64,000 nt of DNA from Thalassia testudinum (Eukaryota; Streptophyta; Magnoliopsida; Alismatales; Hydrocharitaceae), in the NCBI GenBank assembly GCA_037157565.1, contig JAZHRO010000003.1:71488501-71552500 (forward strand), written 5' to 3'. The notes beneath the pieces are model-generated. The model was not told where the DNA came from. It made no database searches and worked only from the letters and a program-made list of their open reading frames with translations. The first letter of the stretch is position 1, and each line of letters starts with the position of its first letter. This document shows, in pieces, positions 1-10,700 of the stretch. A program made the translations under genes and the position numbers.

Positions 1-1055
1 AAGAACAAGTTTTCATAAAACTAGGGCTAAGGTGGATGGTTACGACCATTCTTTACGGAATCCTCGGCTGAAGGAGGGTATTGATGTCAAGGTCAGAAAT
101 ACACCGTCCTATCCGTCTCTCCTGGTGCCGTGAGTAGGCACTTCCACCAAATAAGCCACCCAATGTCTCTTTAGTACCACCAATCCCCAATAATGCCTCC
201 TTAATAAAATTCATGGATGTATGCCAGTTGTGCTATGCTGAAAAAAAAAAATGATGAAAAGGAAGAAAAATTGTAAAAAAGAAAAAGAAGAAAAAAAAAA
301 TTTTTGACGAAGAAGCAAAAGAGCTTGTGAATATTTAGTTTTCATCGAGGTAATACCACCAAATAAAATTGCGCTCCACCAAATATGGCCTTAACCTATT
401 TTTCTTGTGTTTCGGACAGCCCAAATACTGGCTGAGGAATCCCGACTTAGTGTTAGGGTTATGAGAACTCAATTAAAGTGTTAATGCCTAGTGAGACCAC
501 CAAATACAAATCCTATGTGTGAATCTAGTGAGGTTGTGTGCTCTAAGAAAAAGAAAGAAAAAGAGCAAGAGAGAATGAATACGAATGAATCAAAAGGGAG
601 CATAGTTTTTCTCGTCTTTCTCTGAGTTGAGTTACTTAGTAATTCAGGAATCTGGATTTTGTAGTACTAGTCTCTATGTAGCACCAAGTGAGAATGAGCC
701 ACCAAATATATAATCCTTTGCCTCAAAGATTCTCTACCAAAGGCCGAAGCCGGGGTGAAATTCATAGAATATCTCGAATACCCCGAGGGAAGAAATCTGC
801 CTATCCCGCTAGAATTTTTATTAAGGGTCAAGTACAGGCTTTAGAGGTGTATTAGTCTTCACTCGAATCTGTTGCAAAAGCTACATAGCAGCACCTTCAC
901 GATTGTCTGGATTTCTAGAGCATAGGATGAAAATAAAAAGGAGAAAAATCTCTATGCAAACACTTGGTAAAATAACCAGTCCCTTAGGGACCCTTGCTGT
1001 AAATAATTTAGTCTTGCATTTGCTAGGGACTAGCAAGATTTAGGCATGGGGGTAT
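1..1055 (+). mobile_element. Element A: 3' non-coding end of an Athila-like Ty3/gypsy element
   Basis: No coding potential is visible. The stretch matches, in reverse complement, the 3' non-coding region of element H (about 35357-36700): both share blocks around the pyrimidine-rich part and the recurring words ACCACCAAATA and CACTTCCACCAAATAAGCC. It ends in a polypurine tract, so it is the 3' untranslated part of a plus-strand element whose body lies left of the window. An A-rich stretch at about 241-300 corresponds to the A-rich tract in the same region of H and G. The lineage is inferred from H. Confidence 0.8.
1018..1055 (+). promoter_or_regulatory. Polypurine tract of A with upstream hairpin
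   Basis: The inverted repeat TTGCTAG-GGA-CTAGCAA is followed by the purine run GGCATGGGGGTA just before the LTR. The PPT primes plus-strand DNA synthesis in retrotransposons. The same hairpin-plus-PPT arrangement recurs in D, F, G, H and, with one changed base, J. Confidence 0.85.
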
Positions 1056-1058
1056 CAT

Positions 1059-3197
1059 TGCGCAACAATCATAGGTCTTAATTGGTCTAGATTAAGCTTG
1101 GACTTAGCATAAGTTAGGGTTATTCATGCATGCATACACATTATCTGCATCTTTACTGCTTTCCTTTAGCTATGCATAAAATAATGCAATAATGTGCTGA
1201 TTAAGTGCATTATGTCGATTGTAGGGAATAAGTTGATCAGGAGTTGGATCTGAAGCTGGATCAGGAATAACGGGAGTTGTAGTAGAGCTGGAGCAGAAGG
1301 CCTAGTTTAGATGTAGGAATAATAATGTAAGGGGGTTAAAGGTTTTCTATTCTATTAAGTAGAAATAAAGCAGTAAAATGTGAAGAGCTTAGGTCCATCC
1401 CAGCCCTAGGATAGCTTAGAGACTTCCCCAAGCCTGAGCCACCCTTATATTAGGTCACAACACCCTAGGAAGCCCTAAAACCCTAGTTCCAACCCTTCTC
1501 TGGACGTCCAGGTAAGTTTTAAGACATCTAGGACCCTTAGCCAACTCCCGCACACTTCAAACCCACTTCTGCAGTGTTATTGGACGTCCAGACACTTTGT
1601 CAGACATCTAATTTCTATAGAATACCCAAAATAGAACCCGAAATCCTTCCTAACTCTGATTAGACGTCCAGACAACAAGTCTGGAGTTCTGATTTTTGAG
1701 TATAAGACGTCTAATTTTATAATTAGATGACTGATACTACTCTCCAATTCTTGTTTTGAGATTTAAGCCTTGATCTTGGATCTCTAGGTCCTTAAACCCA
1801 ATTCCAACCCCATAGGAACCTAAATTATGGTGCCCTAACCCTAGTACATCACCTCTAAACCTCCCTAAGGACCTAATTAGGTCCTCACTAAACCTAATTG
1901 ACTTGGATCTTAGTCAATTCCATCAGCCTATTCAATTGGACTCATTGAGTCCAATTGAGCCCTGATCTCAGCACACACTATCCAATTGGACTCAGTGAGA
2001 GTCCAATTGACCTAGACCTGACTTAATTGAGTTGTTTTACTCTTAATTAAGTTTCCACACACCCAAATAAACTTGTATTAAGTTTAATTGCACTTTACCT
2101 TAGTGAATTAGGGTTTATAACCCTAATTTAACACCAACCTCGACCTAAACCCACTAGAACCCAACCTAATCAGCCCAGCCACCTAAGTTTCGACCCACAC
2201 ACACCAACACACACCCACACACACCATCCACACGAAAATATCTAGCCTAGAGTTCTCTAGAACTCTCTACCTTGTGTGGTTGCCTTGGTTGCCAAAAATA
2301 GCAACCAAGAGCCATTCAATTTTTAGATCCACATTTGGTGGATCTAAAAACCACCATCCACCCTCCTTTCTCACTCTCCCACGAGCTCCCACCATAAGCC
2401 TCTCTAGAGAATTCCATAATTCTCTAGAGAGCTTCCCCTAGGTCTATAAAAGGACTCCTTGGGTGGCCATTTGCAACCATTCACTTCCTTGGCGTCCCTT
2501 CCACTTAGAATAGCCACTTCCATCTCCACTCCACCTCCACGAGTTGAGCACCACCATGGAGGACACCATGCCGGGATGCTGGATCAACCCTAATTCTCTC
2601 AAAGGGTCGGCCTAAGCTACATTGGCCGCCCCTCATTCGCTTCTCGACCACTCCAAGGCCATCGGGGACCACCCCTGAATGCCCTCTATTCTTCTAGCTC
2701 TAGATCATGCTCTTCGTAATTTTTATTGCTTTCATTTATTGCTTAGTAGAGTAGTCTTACTTCTCCCCCAATGATGCAGGAGAAATCCCCCTGTTGATTC
2801 TTGTATGCAATCATTTTCTGGTAGTTAGATTTAATTTTAAGCATTTATGTATAAGCTTTCCTCTAGATTTCCTTGTGGAACAACTCCCCCACGATGAATG
2901 AAATTTCTTTTCATATATATATATCTCTTATGTGTTTGAAATCACCTTGAGCTAAGTGATTATCATATTTGCGTGATTTAAGTGCCTGTTCTTTAACCGC
3001 CTATATATTACGCACCAGCATGTCGTTTAAATAAAGTAGAGTAGCTTTAAGATCGATTTCAAAAACAAAAAGAACGTCTCCCAGAGACGAACGATCGGGA
3101 ATCAAAGTCTCGTTATTTTCAAAACAATATCTTTGTTGGATCGTATTTCGCAACTATACTATGACGCTTTTATCAAAAATGCGATCTACGTCCTGAG
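1059..3197 (+). repeat. Element A 3' LTR (right boundary approximate)
   Basis: The LTR starts with TG directly after the PPT. It contains a TATA box at 2443-2453, two long palindromes in U3 (1933-1957 and 1983-2009), and the CTCCC...CGA...CGGGA motif (about 3076-3101) found near the 3' end of all LTRs here. The last ~100 bases align loosely with the end of solo LTR E, including a stretch at 3153-3166 resembling the reverse complement of tRNA-Asp nt 4-17. I could not fix the final CA: 3175 and about 3197 are candidates. The LTR appears to cut element B. Confidence 0.65.
2443..2453 (+). promoter_or_regulatory. TATA box of LTR A
   Basis: TCTATAAAAGG is a strong plant TATA box. It lies 13 bases downstream of a perfect 13-bp inverted repeat with a 4-base loop (2401-2430). 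Transcription would start about 30 bases later, making 1059 to about 2480 the U3 region. Confidence 0.6.
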
Positions 3198-4910
3198 ACT
3201 TCAACTTGGGACAACAAGGTTAGGAGCGACAATTAAGCAAGCTCAAAGCTTGCTCGTTAATGGCAGATGGGCCGTACACTTGAAATCAGTAAAACGGCCT
3301 CTCGGTCAAATTAGAGTGTTCAAGGAGTATCACCGGAGCATGGCGAACGTGATGGGGGTGGTGGCGTGGTGTAACAGTGGTCGTGAGTGCATGGCTAGGT
3401 CAAACTGTGTGTGTGTGAGTGGGTGTGTTTAGAGGTGTGTGTGAGTGAGTGGACAGGTGAATGAATAGAGGGAAAATGATCAATGATGTGTGGGAAGGAT
3501 TTGCGATGGTTGGTGAGGGTTTTGGTGGTCTATGGAGGTGGGATGGGCTTGTTGGAGGGGGTGGCCGGAGATGGAGGAGTGAAGGGGTGTCGGTGGTCAG
3601 TTTTGGAAAGTAAAGAGCAGAAAAGAAAGTAGAGGGGATAAGGGACTTTGCTAGGAGGTCAATGGACAAATTGGGGCAGTGATGGCATCGGGTCTGGTGT
3701 TGCCGATGTCGGAGACGAAGGTGGCTCCGGTGAGGTAGGAACGGCAAGGACGAAGGAGGAGGTGGCATATACTAGTATGGCGAGACAGATGGAGGAGAGC
3801 AAGAGGAATCCATTGCAGGTATGGCGGATGAACAATGAGAAAGGGAAGTGGGGATCGCCAGACATCGAGGATCCTTTGGCCATGAGAGAGAGAGGAATTT
3901 GAGAGGATTCACAGTTGAATTCGAGCATGAGGAGGTTAGGAGGATCTGGGCTTCCTTAAATAAGGATCTAAGGGGCGATTAGGACTTAGGAAGCAAGCTT
4001 CCCAAGCTTGTAATGTCACCAGACTTGGGAGCTTTTTAGATACCCAAATCTGTCATGCATTCTCATGAGAGATTGGGAAAGAATCAGAGCATCATGATTG
4101 GTTCAAATTGGAGAGATTTCCTCATAGAATCTACCTTCCAATTTTGGAAGGGATTCTCCAAGCAATCAAGGAGAAATCTCCGGTCAAAGGTCATCGGAGT
4201 AGGTTTCCTTTGCAATAATGGTGGAGGGACCTAATTGTGAGGATGATGAAGAAGTCAGGGTTGCTGTATGCAAGGGTTTTTAAAGTTGGGGGTATAAATG
4301 TAATCAGACATGACCTTTTGCAAACTAGGTCAAGACAAGTTCATCTTGAGTCCAAATTTTGGTACAAACCTAATTTGGACATAAGGAATCGAATGGTGAA
4401 GTTGGATTTTTGTTTTGACCACGTTTGACTAGGTAATTTATGTAAAAAGCACAAATTAGTGCAAATATCTATTTGAGACTCCATTTTAGGTCAAGATGGG
4501 TTCTGATGGCCAAATTGAAGGTACTAAGCCCTAGATATTATTTTTCTACGATTGTTACAAATTTTAGGTGAATTTTATCCTGACCTAAACCTTGGTTAAT
4601 TAAGTGGGTCTATTTGTAGGTTTTCAAAAGTCATTTAATTCTCGAAACACACATAAGCCCTTTTCTATTTAATCCAACCAACTTGTTATCTTATTAAGAC
4701 CATTTAACCTTTGTTCAGCCCTCGAGAAAACCTATGGTTGTACTGCAATCATGATAAGCTGGTAAAATTATAGTTTTAACCCTAGTTTCTTATTTTTCTC
4801 TCAGAATGGTTGTGCAATGAAATATGACCTTCAGTTGGTTATGTAGGAGCATTTATTTACTTTATTGGGTCAAAATGAGCTAGTTAGGGCTCATGATGGT
4901 GTTCCCATCA
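3198..4910 (-). repeat. Element B: partial LTR of the TGATGA group, minus sense
   Basis: Read on the minus strand this starts TGATGGGAACACCATCATGA and aligns with the start of solo LTR E (8208). Shared blocks include the GAGCC..AACTAGCTCATTTTGACC region and the GAGAGGCCGTTTT block near 3290. A TATA-like palindrome (3954-3965) lies about 950 bases from its start, close to the 924-base spacing in E. The downstream half seen in E is missing because element A joins here. B abuts C's gag at 4910, so it was inserted in C; its partner flank is outside the window. Confidence 0.7.
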
Positions 4911-6079
4911 GTGAGAGTTCGTGAACCAGCTTGAATCGGCTCAACCTATGATCCATGATTCCTCGAAACCTTATGGGTTCGAAACTGTGGCCTTTGATCC
5001 CAGCTTTTCTGATCCTTCCTTCTCCCCATCATCATCCTATGAGGATGTGTATGAAATGCAGGAGAATGTTAGGTCCAACCCATATTCCAACACTTATAAC
5101 TCATGTTGGAGGAACCACCCTAACTTCTCCTAGAAAAGTTAGGGTAAACAAACCCAAACTCGACCCAGTAGCTATGCATGTCAAAGACCTATGGGTTAGG
5201 GTAAAGTATATACCAGTTGCCCTTGAGACCGGTTAGTCAGCCATCTTGGAATGCCCAACAACCTACAGGGCAAGCTGAGTTAAACTGGCGGATGGTAGAA
5301 ATGCAAGGGTCCATTCTTTAGCTTATGTAGCAAATGAAGACATCATTGGATAACTTGCAATTTGGGTTAATTACTAACACCCGACAACTCGGATCTCTAC
5401 CATGCCAAACCATACCCAACCAGCGCAATGTGCAAAATCACAGTAATAGAGCTTGAGGGTACGGGAATCAATGGGACCCACACTCACATTCTGAAGTGGT
5501 TGAGTAGGGTCCCTCATCATCTTCATCTTCTGGTTATATGACCAACCAAGGCCCTCCAATCTTCACTACCCCACCTCAAGACCCAAACCATTATTCCTCT
5601 ACAAACTCTATCACCTTGAGAAGTGGGAAGCAGACCCAGAACCCTGAATTACCTTCTAGAAGTCAAAACCCTGGGGAGCTTGAGAGAGGAGGAGATTCAA
5701 GAAGATAATAAATCCCAAGGACCGGATATTGAAAATACAACCGATATTGCATTCCCTAAGAACCTATTGAAAACCAAGAAGAAGAAAAACATAGATAGCA
5801 ACGAGGAGCTCCTGAATTTATTCAAGAGCATAGAGATAAATATTCCACTTCTTGACTCTATTAAGCACATCCCAGCTTACACTAAATTCTTGAAAGAACT
5901 GTGTACCCAAAAGCGTAAGCCGAGAAAACCCACTCAAAAGATGGTGATTCTCTCAGAACTGGCAAGTTCTGTTATCCTACATCACCTTCCTCAAAAGAAG
6001 AAAGATCCAGGTGCCCCCTTGATCTCATGCGTTATTAGGGAATACATTTTTGATAGGGCACTATTGGACCTAGGTGCAT
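4911..6079 (+). pseudogene. Element C: gag C-terminus to protease N-terminus, broken
   Basis: This is the left coding piece of the outermost host element. It encodes an Athila-type Gag C-terminal region with the hallmark N-P-Y-S-N-T-Y-N...N-H-P-N-F-S (about 5086-5130). After a damaged, Gln/Asn/Pro-rich stretch with stops there is the linker before protease (about 5800-6040), then the start of an aspartic protease ending in L-L-D-L-G-A. Both pieces are in the same frame, with a stop at 5131. Element D inserted inside the protease active-site motif; the next residue, Ser, resumes at 50848. The Gag N-terminus is missing because B lies at 4910. Confidence 0.85.
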
Positions 6080-7797
6080 TGAGCTAGCGTGTTTCGTGTG
6101 TTAGAAACCAAGGTTACAAGTAACTCGTCATCGTAGTTGCAAAACACATTGATCAGATAAAATTTTTACTGAAACTCTAAGGGAGTCCTAGGTCGAACAT
6201 ATGGAGGCGACGTTTACTTTAACTGAAAATCGCACTTCGATTTGTTTCTTTTTGGTATTTTAGGGTTTTATTAATTTTTTGTGTTTTTGAAATAAAAGTC
6301 AAGCAATCACAAGATAGAGATGGAACAAAAATGGTATAGATATCACTTCAATGTCTATTACAAGCTATTATGAAAGCATAAAAAGGGAGGGGGTGAGAGT
6401 AAATCTCCCGAATCAGCTGTTCAGTGAGATGACGATGCTTGGTGGAAACTCAGACGAAGGAGGTGAGGAGCAGGACGATGGAAGTGAGATGCAGGGGGAC
6501 GTCGGGTAGAGGAAAGCATCGATGTGGCTCTGGAATGTAGGTGAGAAAATGGAGATGATCTTCTACCGAAATGGAGATGGGAGGATAGCTCCAAGGTGAC
6601 CTATGAATGGTGATGGGAAGATGGATGAATATTTGGTGAGGAAGAGGTTTGCTACACAAATAGGAGCCTTGGGAGCTTGAGAACAAGCTCTAATGGAGCA
6701 TCGGTAGGCTTGCTAGAGCTTGGGTGTAGGTGGGATTAGAGTAGGTGGAGATGGCATGGAAGGGAGGGGGTGTAGTTCCATTTATAGTGGAGGAGAGGAG
6801 AAAAAAATAGTCATGGGACCTTTAATGACCACCAGACCATCGTTGGAAGCATCGATGTAGATGGCTCACATATGCTCATGCCCTTAGCTAGCTTTGCTGG
6901 ATTGCAATGAAGTAGCGATGGTTGTAAGGGTCACTGTAGGTCAGCCCAGCTTTCACTGAAAGCTGGCATTAATCGTATACGGGCCCACGCTGCGCTATCA
7001 ACAATCACCCATGCTGATCGCGCGGCGTCCTGCTGGTGTGCGTGCTGGTGTGTATTGGCGTGCATTCGCGCTTCGCTACCACTGCTACTGCATGCATTGT
7101 TGCTCGACGGATTTGAGAATTACAGGGCTATGGGGATTCGAACCCATGCCCCTCCCTTAAGAACTGCCGCTCACACCATTATGCCATGTCCACGAATGCA
7201 CCATGATGAAGCACCGCAGCTGCGTGGTGAGGGCGGGCTCTTAGTTGTTGGATTCTCATATAGCTGCTGAGATCACTTGATGATTGGCCTTTGGAGAAGG
7301 GGTGGGTGGCATTAGGTGCTCCAGATGGTGCCACATGGCACCATCTGGACCGTCCACACTTCATTGCTTGCAGAGGATGCCACGGTGCTTTGATCGAGCT
7401 AACTTCTACGTTGTCGAACTACGATCGACACTCTGGATCTAGTCATATGGTCATATTTTCCATCCAAAACCCATATGGATGTCGCATTGCCCCCTGGCCA
7501 TTGATCTTCCTCGGATTTCGTACGATGCTATAGTTTTCCAATCTAGACGATTTTAGAGGTGTTAGACTCTGATGGTCATCTTAATATGATCTGTACGGTC
7601 GGATCATCCATCTGAGGCCCTGAAATAAGTATTCTTCTCCCCTGACAAAAAAAAAGACCTAGTTAACCTAAAATATATACAACTACTCCAAATGCAAAAT
7701 GATGCATGTTATGCAATATTTATAACATGAAATGCAAATCTAAGCCTAGGAATATGCATGAATAGGCATTTCAACCTAAATTGATGTGTCTATATCG
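6080..7797 (-). repeat. Element D 3' LTR (sense is minus)
   Basis: On the plus strand it runs from TGAGCTAGCG to ...TCTATATCG. It aligns along its length with the split copy at 22349-23609/50373-50842, and its two ends align with the LTRs of F. Visible parts are the CTCCC-type motif (about 6190-6215), a GTCATCGTAGTT stretch (6127-6138) resembling tRNA-Asp nt 1-11, a minus-strand TATA box CTATAAAT near 6778-6790, and a tRNA-Leu-like segment in U3 (7125-7191). The outer dinucleotide is CG, not CA. Confidence 0.9.
7125..7191 (-). other. tRNA-Leu-like relic inside D's 3' LTR
   Basis: Read on the minus strand, 67 bases carry a perfect Pol III A box (TGGCATAATGG) and a perfect B box (GGTTCGAATCC) at tRNA-like spacing. 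A T-arm stem of five pairs (ATGGG/CCCAT) and a TTCTTAAGG anticodon-like region are present. The acceptor and anticodon stems are poor, so it is not a working tRNA gene. It lies about 340 bases upstream of the LTR's TATA box, in the element's sense. The homologous copy is at 23401-23472. Confidence 0.65.
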
Positions 7798-8207
7798 TAC
7801 CCCTATGCCTATCTCTTGCTAGTCCCTAGCAAAATTAAACTATATGCTATGTATAAAAGTAGAATTAGGATTAGATTGCTTAGGCCTAAGTCATTTATTA
7901 ATAATAGAAAATTTCAATTAAGTTCCTAAACTTCAAAGACTCAACACTACCTAGGTGTCTGCCAGAATGTAAACCGCCCAAGTCCTCTACTTATTTGAAA
8001 AGGGAAGATACAATTTTTTATTATTTTTCTTTTTCTGTAATTTTTTTGTACTTTTGGAGTTTGAGAGTTTTGGGATAAATTTTTACGGGTATGCAGCTCG
8101 CCTAAGACTCGAAAAGGATTCTAATTGTTAAGCATCTTGTGAAAAAAGTGAAAGACTCACTAGATGGCCGTTAAAATGGACTTCAGGTTTCTACGACCCT
8201 AGGTGAC
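7798..8207 (-). mobile_element. Element D 3' non-coding region, part 1, with PPT
   Basis: In minus sense the PPT is GGCATAGGGGTA, preceded by the hairpin TTGCTAG-GGA-CTAGCAA (about 7815-7833). The stretch aligns with 13446-13850 of F. It is cut at 8207 by solo LTR E and resumes at 10915. No coding potential. Confidence 0.85.
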
Positions 8208-9131
8208 TGATGAGAACCTCATCATGAGCCATAACTAGCTCATTTTGACCTAATACAAAGGATAAAAGCTCCTACATATCTCAAGGAAAGGCTTAACTCA
8301 GAGAATTCTGAGTTTAAGAAGAAAACAAGTCATAAGGGGTAAAAATGCAATTTTACCAGTATAATCTGCATACAGGGTAATTCAGGGCCCAAACATAGGT
8401 CAAAGCAGCTTAATAAGAATAAAAGTGGGATGAAATGATCTAGCAAGGGCTACAGCAATTCCAAGAAACTAAATGATAATCTGTAACCCTAAAACAACCC
8501 ACTTCAATTCACAAGGTTCGAGGCAAAGTAAAAATAGAATAAACCCTCTAAAATTCATAGAAAAATAATCTCTAGGGTTTAGAACCTTCAATTTGGCCTT
8601 CAGAACCCATTTTGACCTACATTGAGAACCATGCCCAATTAATAACTTAATTTGTATTTTTGCGTAAATTGACCGGTCAAACAAGGTTTAATATAGAAAT
8701 GAAATTCACCATCAGATTTCTTAGGTCCTAATTAGTCATGTATAAAAACTTGAGCCTAAGAAGAAACCTCCTTGACCGACTTTACACTTTGGTCCTCATA
8801 TATTTACTCTTTGGCCCTCAACTTTTGAACCCTCGCATTTTGGCCCCTAACTCTCCTTCGTTCTTTGCGATCAGGTCCCCCCTGCAAAACCTGCCAGCAC
8901 CATGCTCCGGCGACCTTGCGCGGAGCATGGCGCCGCGCAGGGTGAGGTGGGGGACCTGGCAAGTAAACCGGGGGTGCCCTGCGTCGTCAGCCGTCGCAGG
9001 GACACCCCCCTGGTCGTTGTAACCCACCATACCGGCCGTGCGAACACACGGACGGTATGGGTTCTTGTTTCCGGCCATCCTCCGGCGAGGGAGACACGTC
9101 GTCTCCATCCGCCTTCCTCCCTGTTTGATCC

Positions 9132-9140
9132 CTATAAATA
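9132..9140 (+). promoter_or_regulatory. TATA box of LTR E (upstream promoter)
   Basis: CTATAAATA is followed by a C-run, about 0.92 kb from the LTR start. LTR I has a very similar TATAAATACCCCC (minus strand, 41145-41159) at about 0.77 kb, and B has a TATA-like box at about 0.95 kb. This is the likely main RNA start of the family. Confidence 0.6.
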
Positions 9141-10045
9141 CCCCCCGTTGCTCCACCGACCGGGGCAGCCTGGATCTGACGGAGAAAATCCTCAACCTTC
9201 CTCTCTTCTCCCTCCGGCAGACGCTCACCAGCTCCGGCGGTTTCCTCCCCCTCCACCTCTTCGCTCTGCCGCAATACCAGCAGCAGAGACTTCCTCCCTT
9301 GCTCTTCCCGCGCCACGCCGCACCCAGCTGGCGCCTCTCCGGCTCTCTGCTCGCTGCCGCCCCTTTCCCTGAGCATCGTCTTCTCCGGCGACAGTCGATA
9401 CGACTGTCGCCCTATTCCACCCCCTTCGTCCCTGCAAGTAAGCTAGAGCTACTCCCCTTCTTCTCCTCTTTCTTTCCCCGCTTTCAATTTATTCAATTAA
9501 GCCCTCGACCGACCCTTACCATCGTCACCCCCTTCGTCTCCGGCCACCCTCCGGCGAGATGCTCCCATCGCTCCACAGCCTCACACACCTCGCCGACCCT
9601 CCCCGAACCTCCGCCTCATCACACTGAGCACCCCCCACCCCTTCACTGCCACTCCACACCTCCGTAACGCTTCCCCCAACAAACCCATCCTCCGACCCAC
9701 AGTCCGACCTAGGGCAGCCCTTGCACGCCGCCCCGCGCCTCGCCACCACCCACACGAGCTTCGCCGCACCCTGGCGAAGCTCCTGGCACTTTCTGATTAG
9801 GCCGAGAGGCCGTTTTCTTGTGAACAGGCCACCCAACCTCCGCCGCCATTGCCGAGCAGGAGGAACTGCTTCCGCCTGCAGCTACAGGCACGCCACGCTC
9901 AGCGTCACGCCCAGATTCAACTCCCAGGCCTTGCGAGGCGTTTCGACAAAACACCAGGCTCGCAGCTAAGGCAGAAGGCTTCGCGTGACGCTGCGATCTC
10001 CCGCTGATTTCCCCGCTGCGGGCGCGCAATTGAGGTGGGACATTT

Positions 10046-10090
10046 AGTCCCACCTCGGAAAAGCCTGAAGAGGCGCAGTGATATATGATG
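10046..10090 (+). promoter_or_regulatory. snRNA-type USE plus TATA array in LTR E
   Basis: AGTCCCACCTCGG (10046-10058) differs by one base from the plant snRNA upstream sequence element RTCCCACATCG. A TATATA core starts near 10081, about 23 bases later. The USE-like motif is also half of a larger inverted repeat, GAGGTGGGAC...GTCCCACCTC (about 10032-10056). A hairpin-forming stretch (TGCTGGAGGC...GCCTCAGCA) lies 10-40 bases downstream. LTR I has the same motif and spacing. Function is inferred. Confidence 0.4.
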
Positions 10091-10530
10091 CAAAAGTGCT
10101 GGAGGCTTACTGCCTCAGCACACGGGGTGAGGTCCCCTTCACCCGCCCGGTTACCCGGTCTCGTCCGCTCTCACGCCCCGCGGACCTGACCCGACCCGAC
10201 CCGACTTAAGACTGACCTGCACTCCTCGCCCACCACGCACGCCGGTGGGCCTGGACCCGGGCCTGACCCGAACCCGGTTACCCGGCAGCTCTGGGAGAGC
10301 TTTCCCAAGAGTGGTTTCAGAGAGAGAGAGAGACGCGGGGGGGGGGGGTAGAGTAGGTTTTGCCTCTGACGAAAAACTCTGAAGTGTGCAGGCACAGGTG
10401 AAGAAGAAGAACCGCGGAAGAAGAAGGAAGCTGACTGTAGCAACAGGTAGTTTAAGTCGTCTGATTTGGAAATCAGACGACGGCCTGAAGGGAAAAGAAG
10501 AAAGAAGGAGGGGTGACGTCCCTGGCTGAA

Positions 10531-10700
10531 AAAGAAAAGAAGAAGAAGGAGATCTGAAGAAAGAAAGAAGAGCATCACCTCTGCAGAAGAAGAAAAGAAG
10601 AAGAAGGAGATCCGAAGAAAGAAAGAGGAGCATCACCTCTGCAGAACAAAGAAGAAGAAGGAGATCTGAAGAAAGAAAGAAAGAAGAACATCACGAGGAG
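10531..10700 (+). repeat. Purine-rich tandem repeat in LTR E, about 2.8 units
   Basis: Units of about 55-57 bases contain GAAGAAGAAGGAGATC followed by GAAGAAAGAAAG and the marker AGCATCACCTCTGCAGAA. Units two and three differ by a few bases; the third is truncated. Confidence 0.75.

Noticed and set aside
7125..7191. Functional tRNA genes at 7125-7191, 23401-23472, 49421-49492, 49764-49835
   Set aside because: Acceptor, D and anticodon stems are poor and no nearby T-run terminator is seen; they lie inside LTRs.
8818..9836. Long overlapping open frames on both strands in the GC-rich part of LTR E
   Set aside because: They lie in an LTR, overlap each other in several frames, and their Arg/Pro/Ala/Ser bias follows GC content. 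No domain or conserved frame is seen in the related LTRs.
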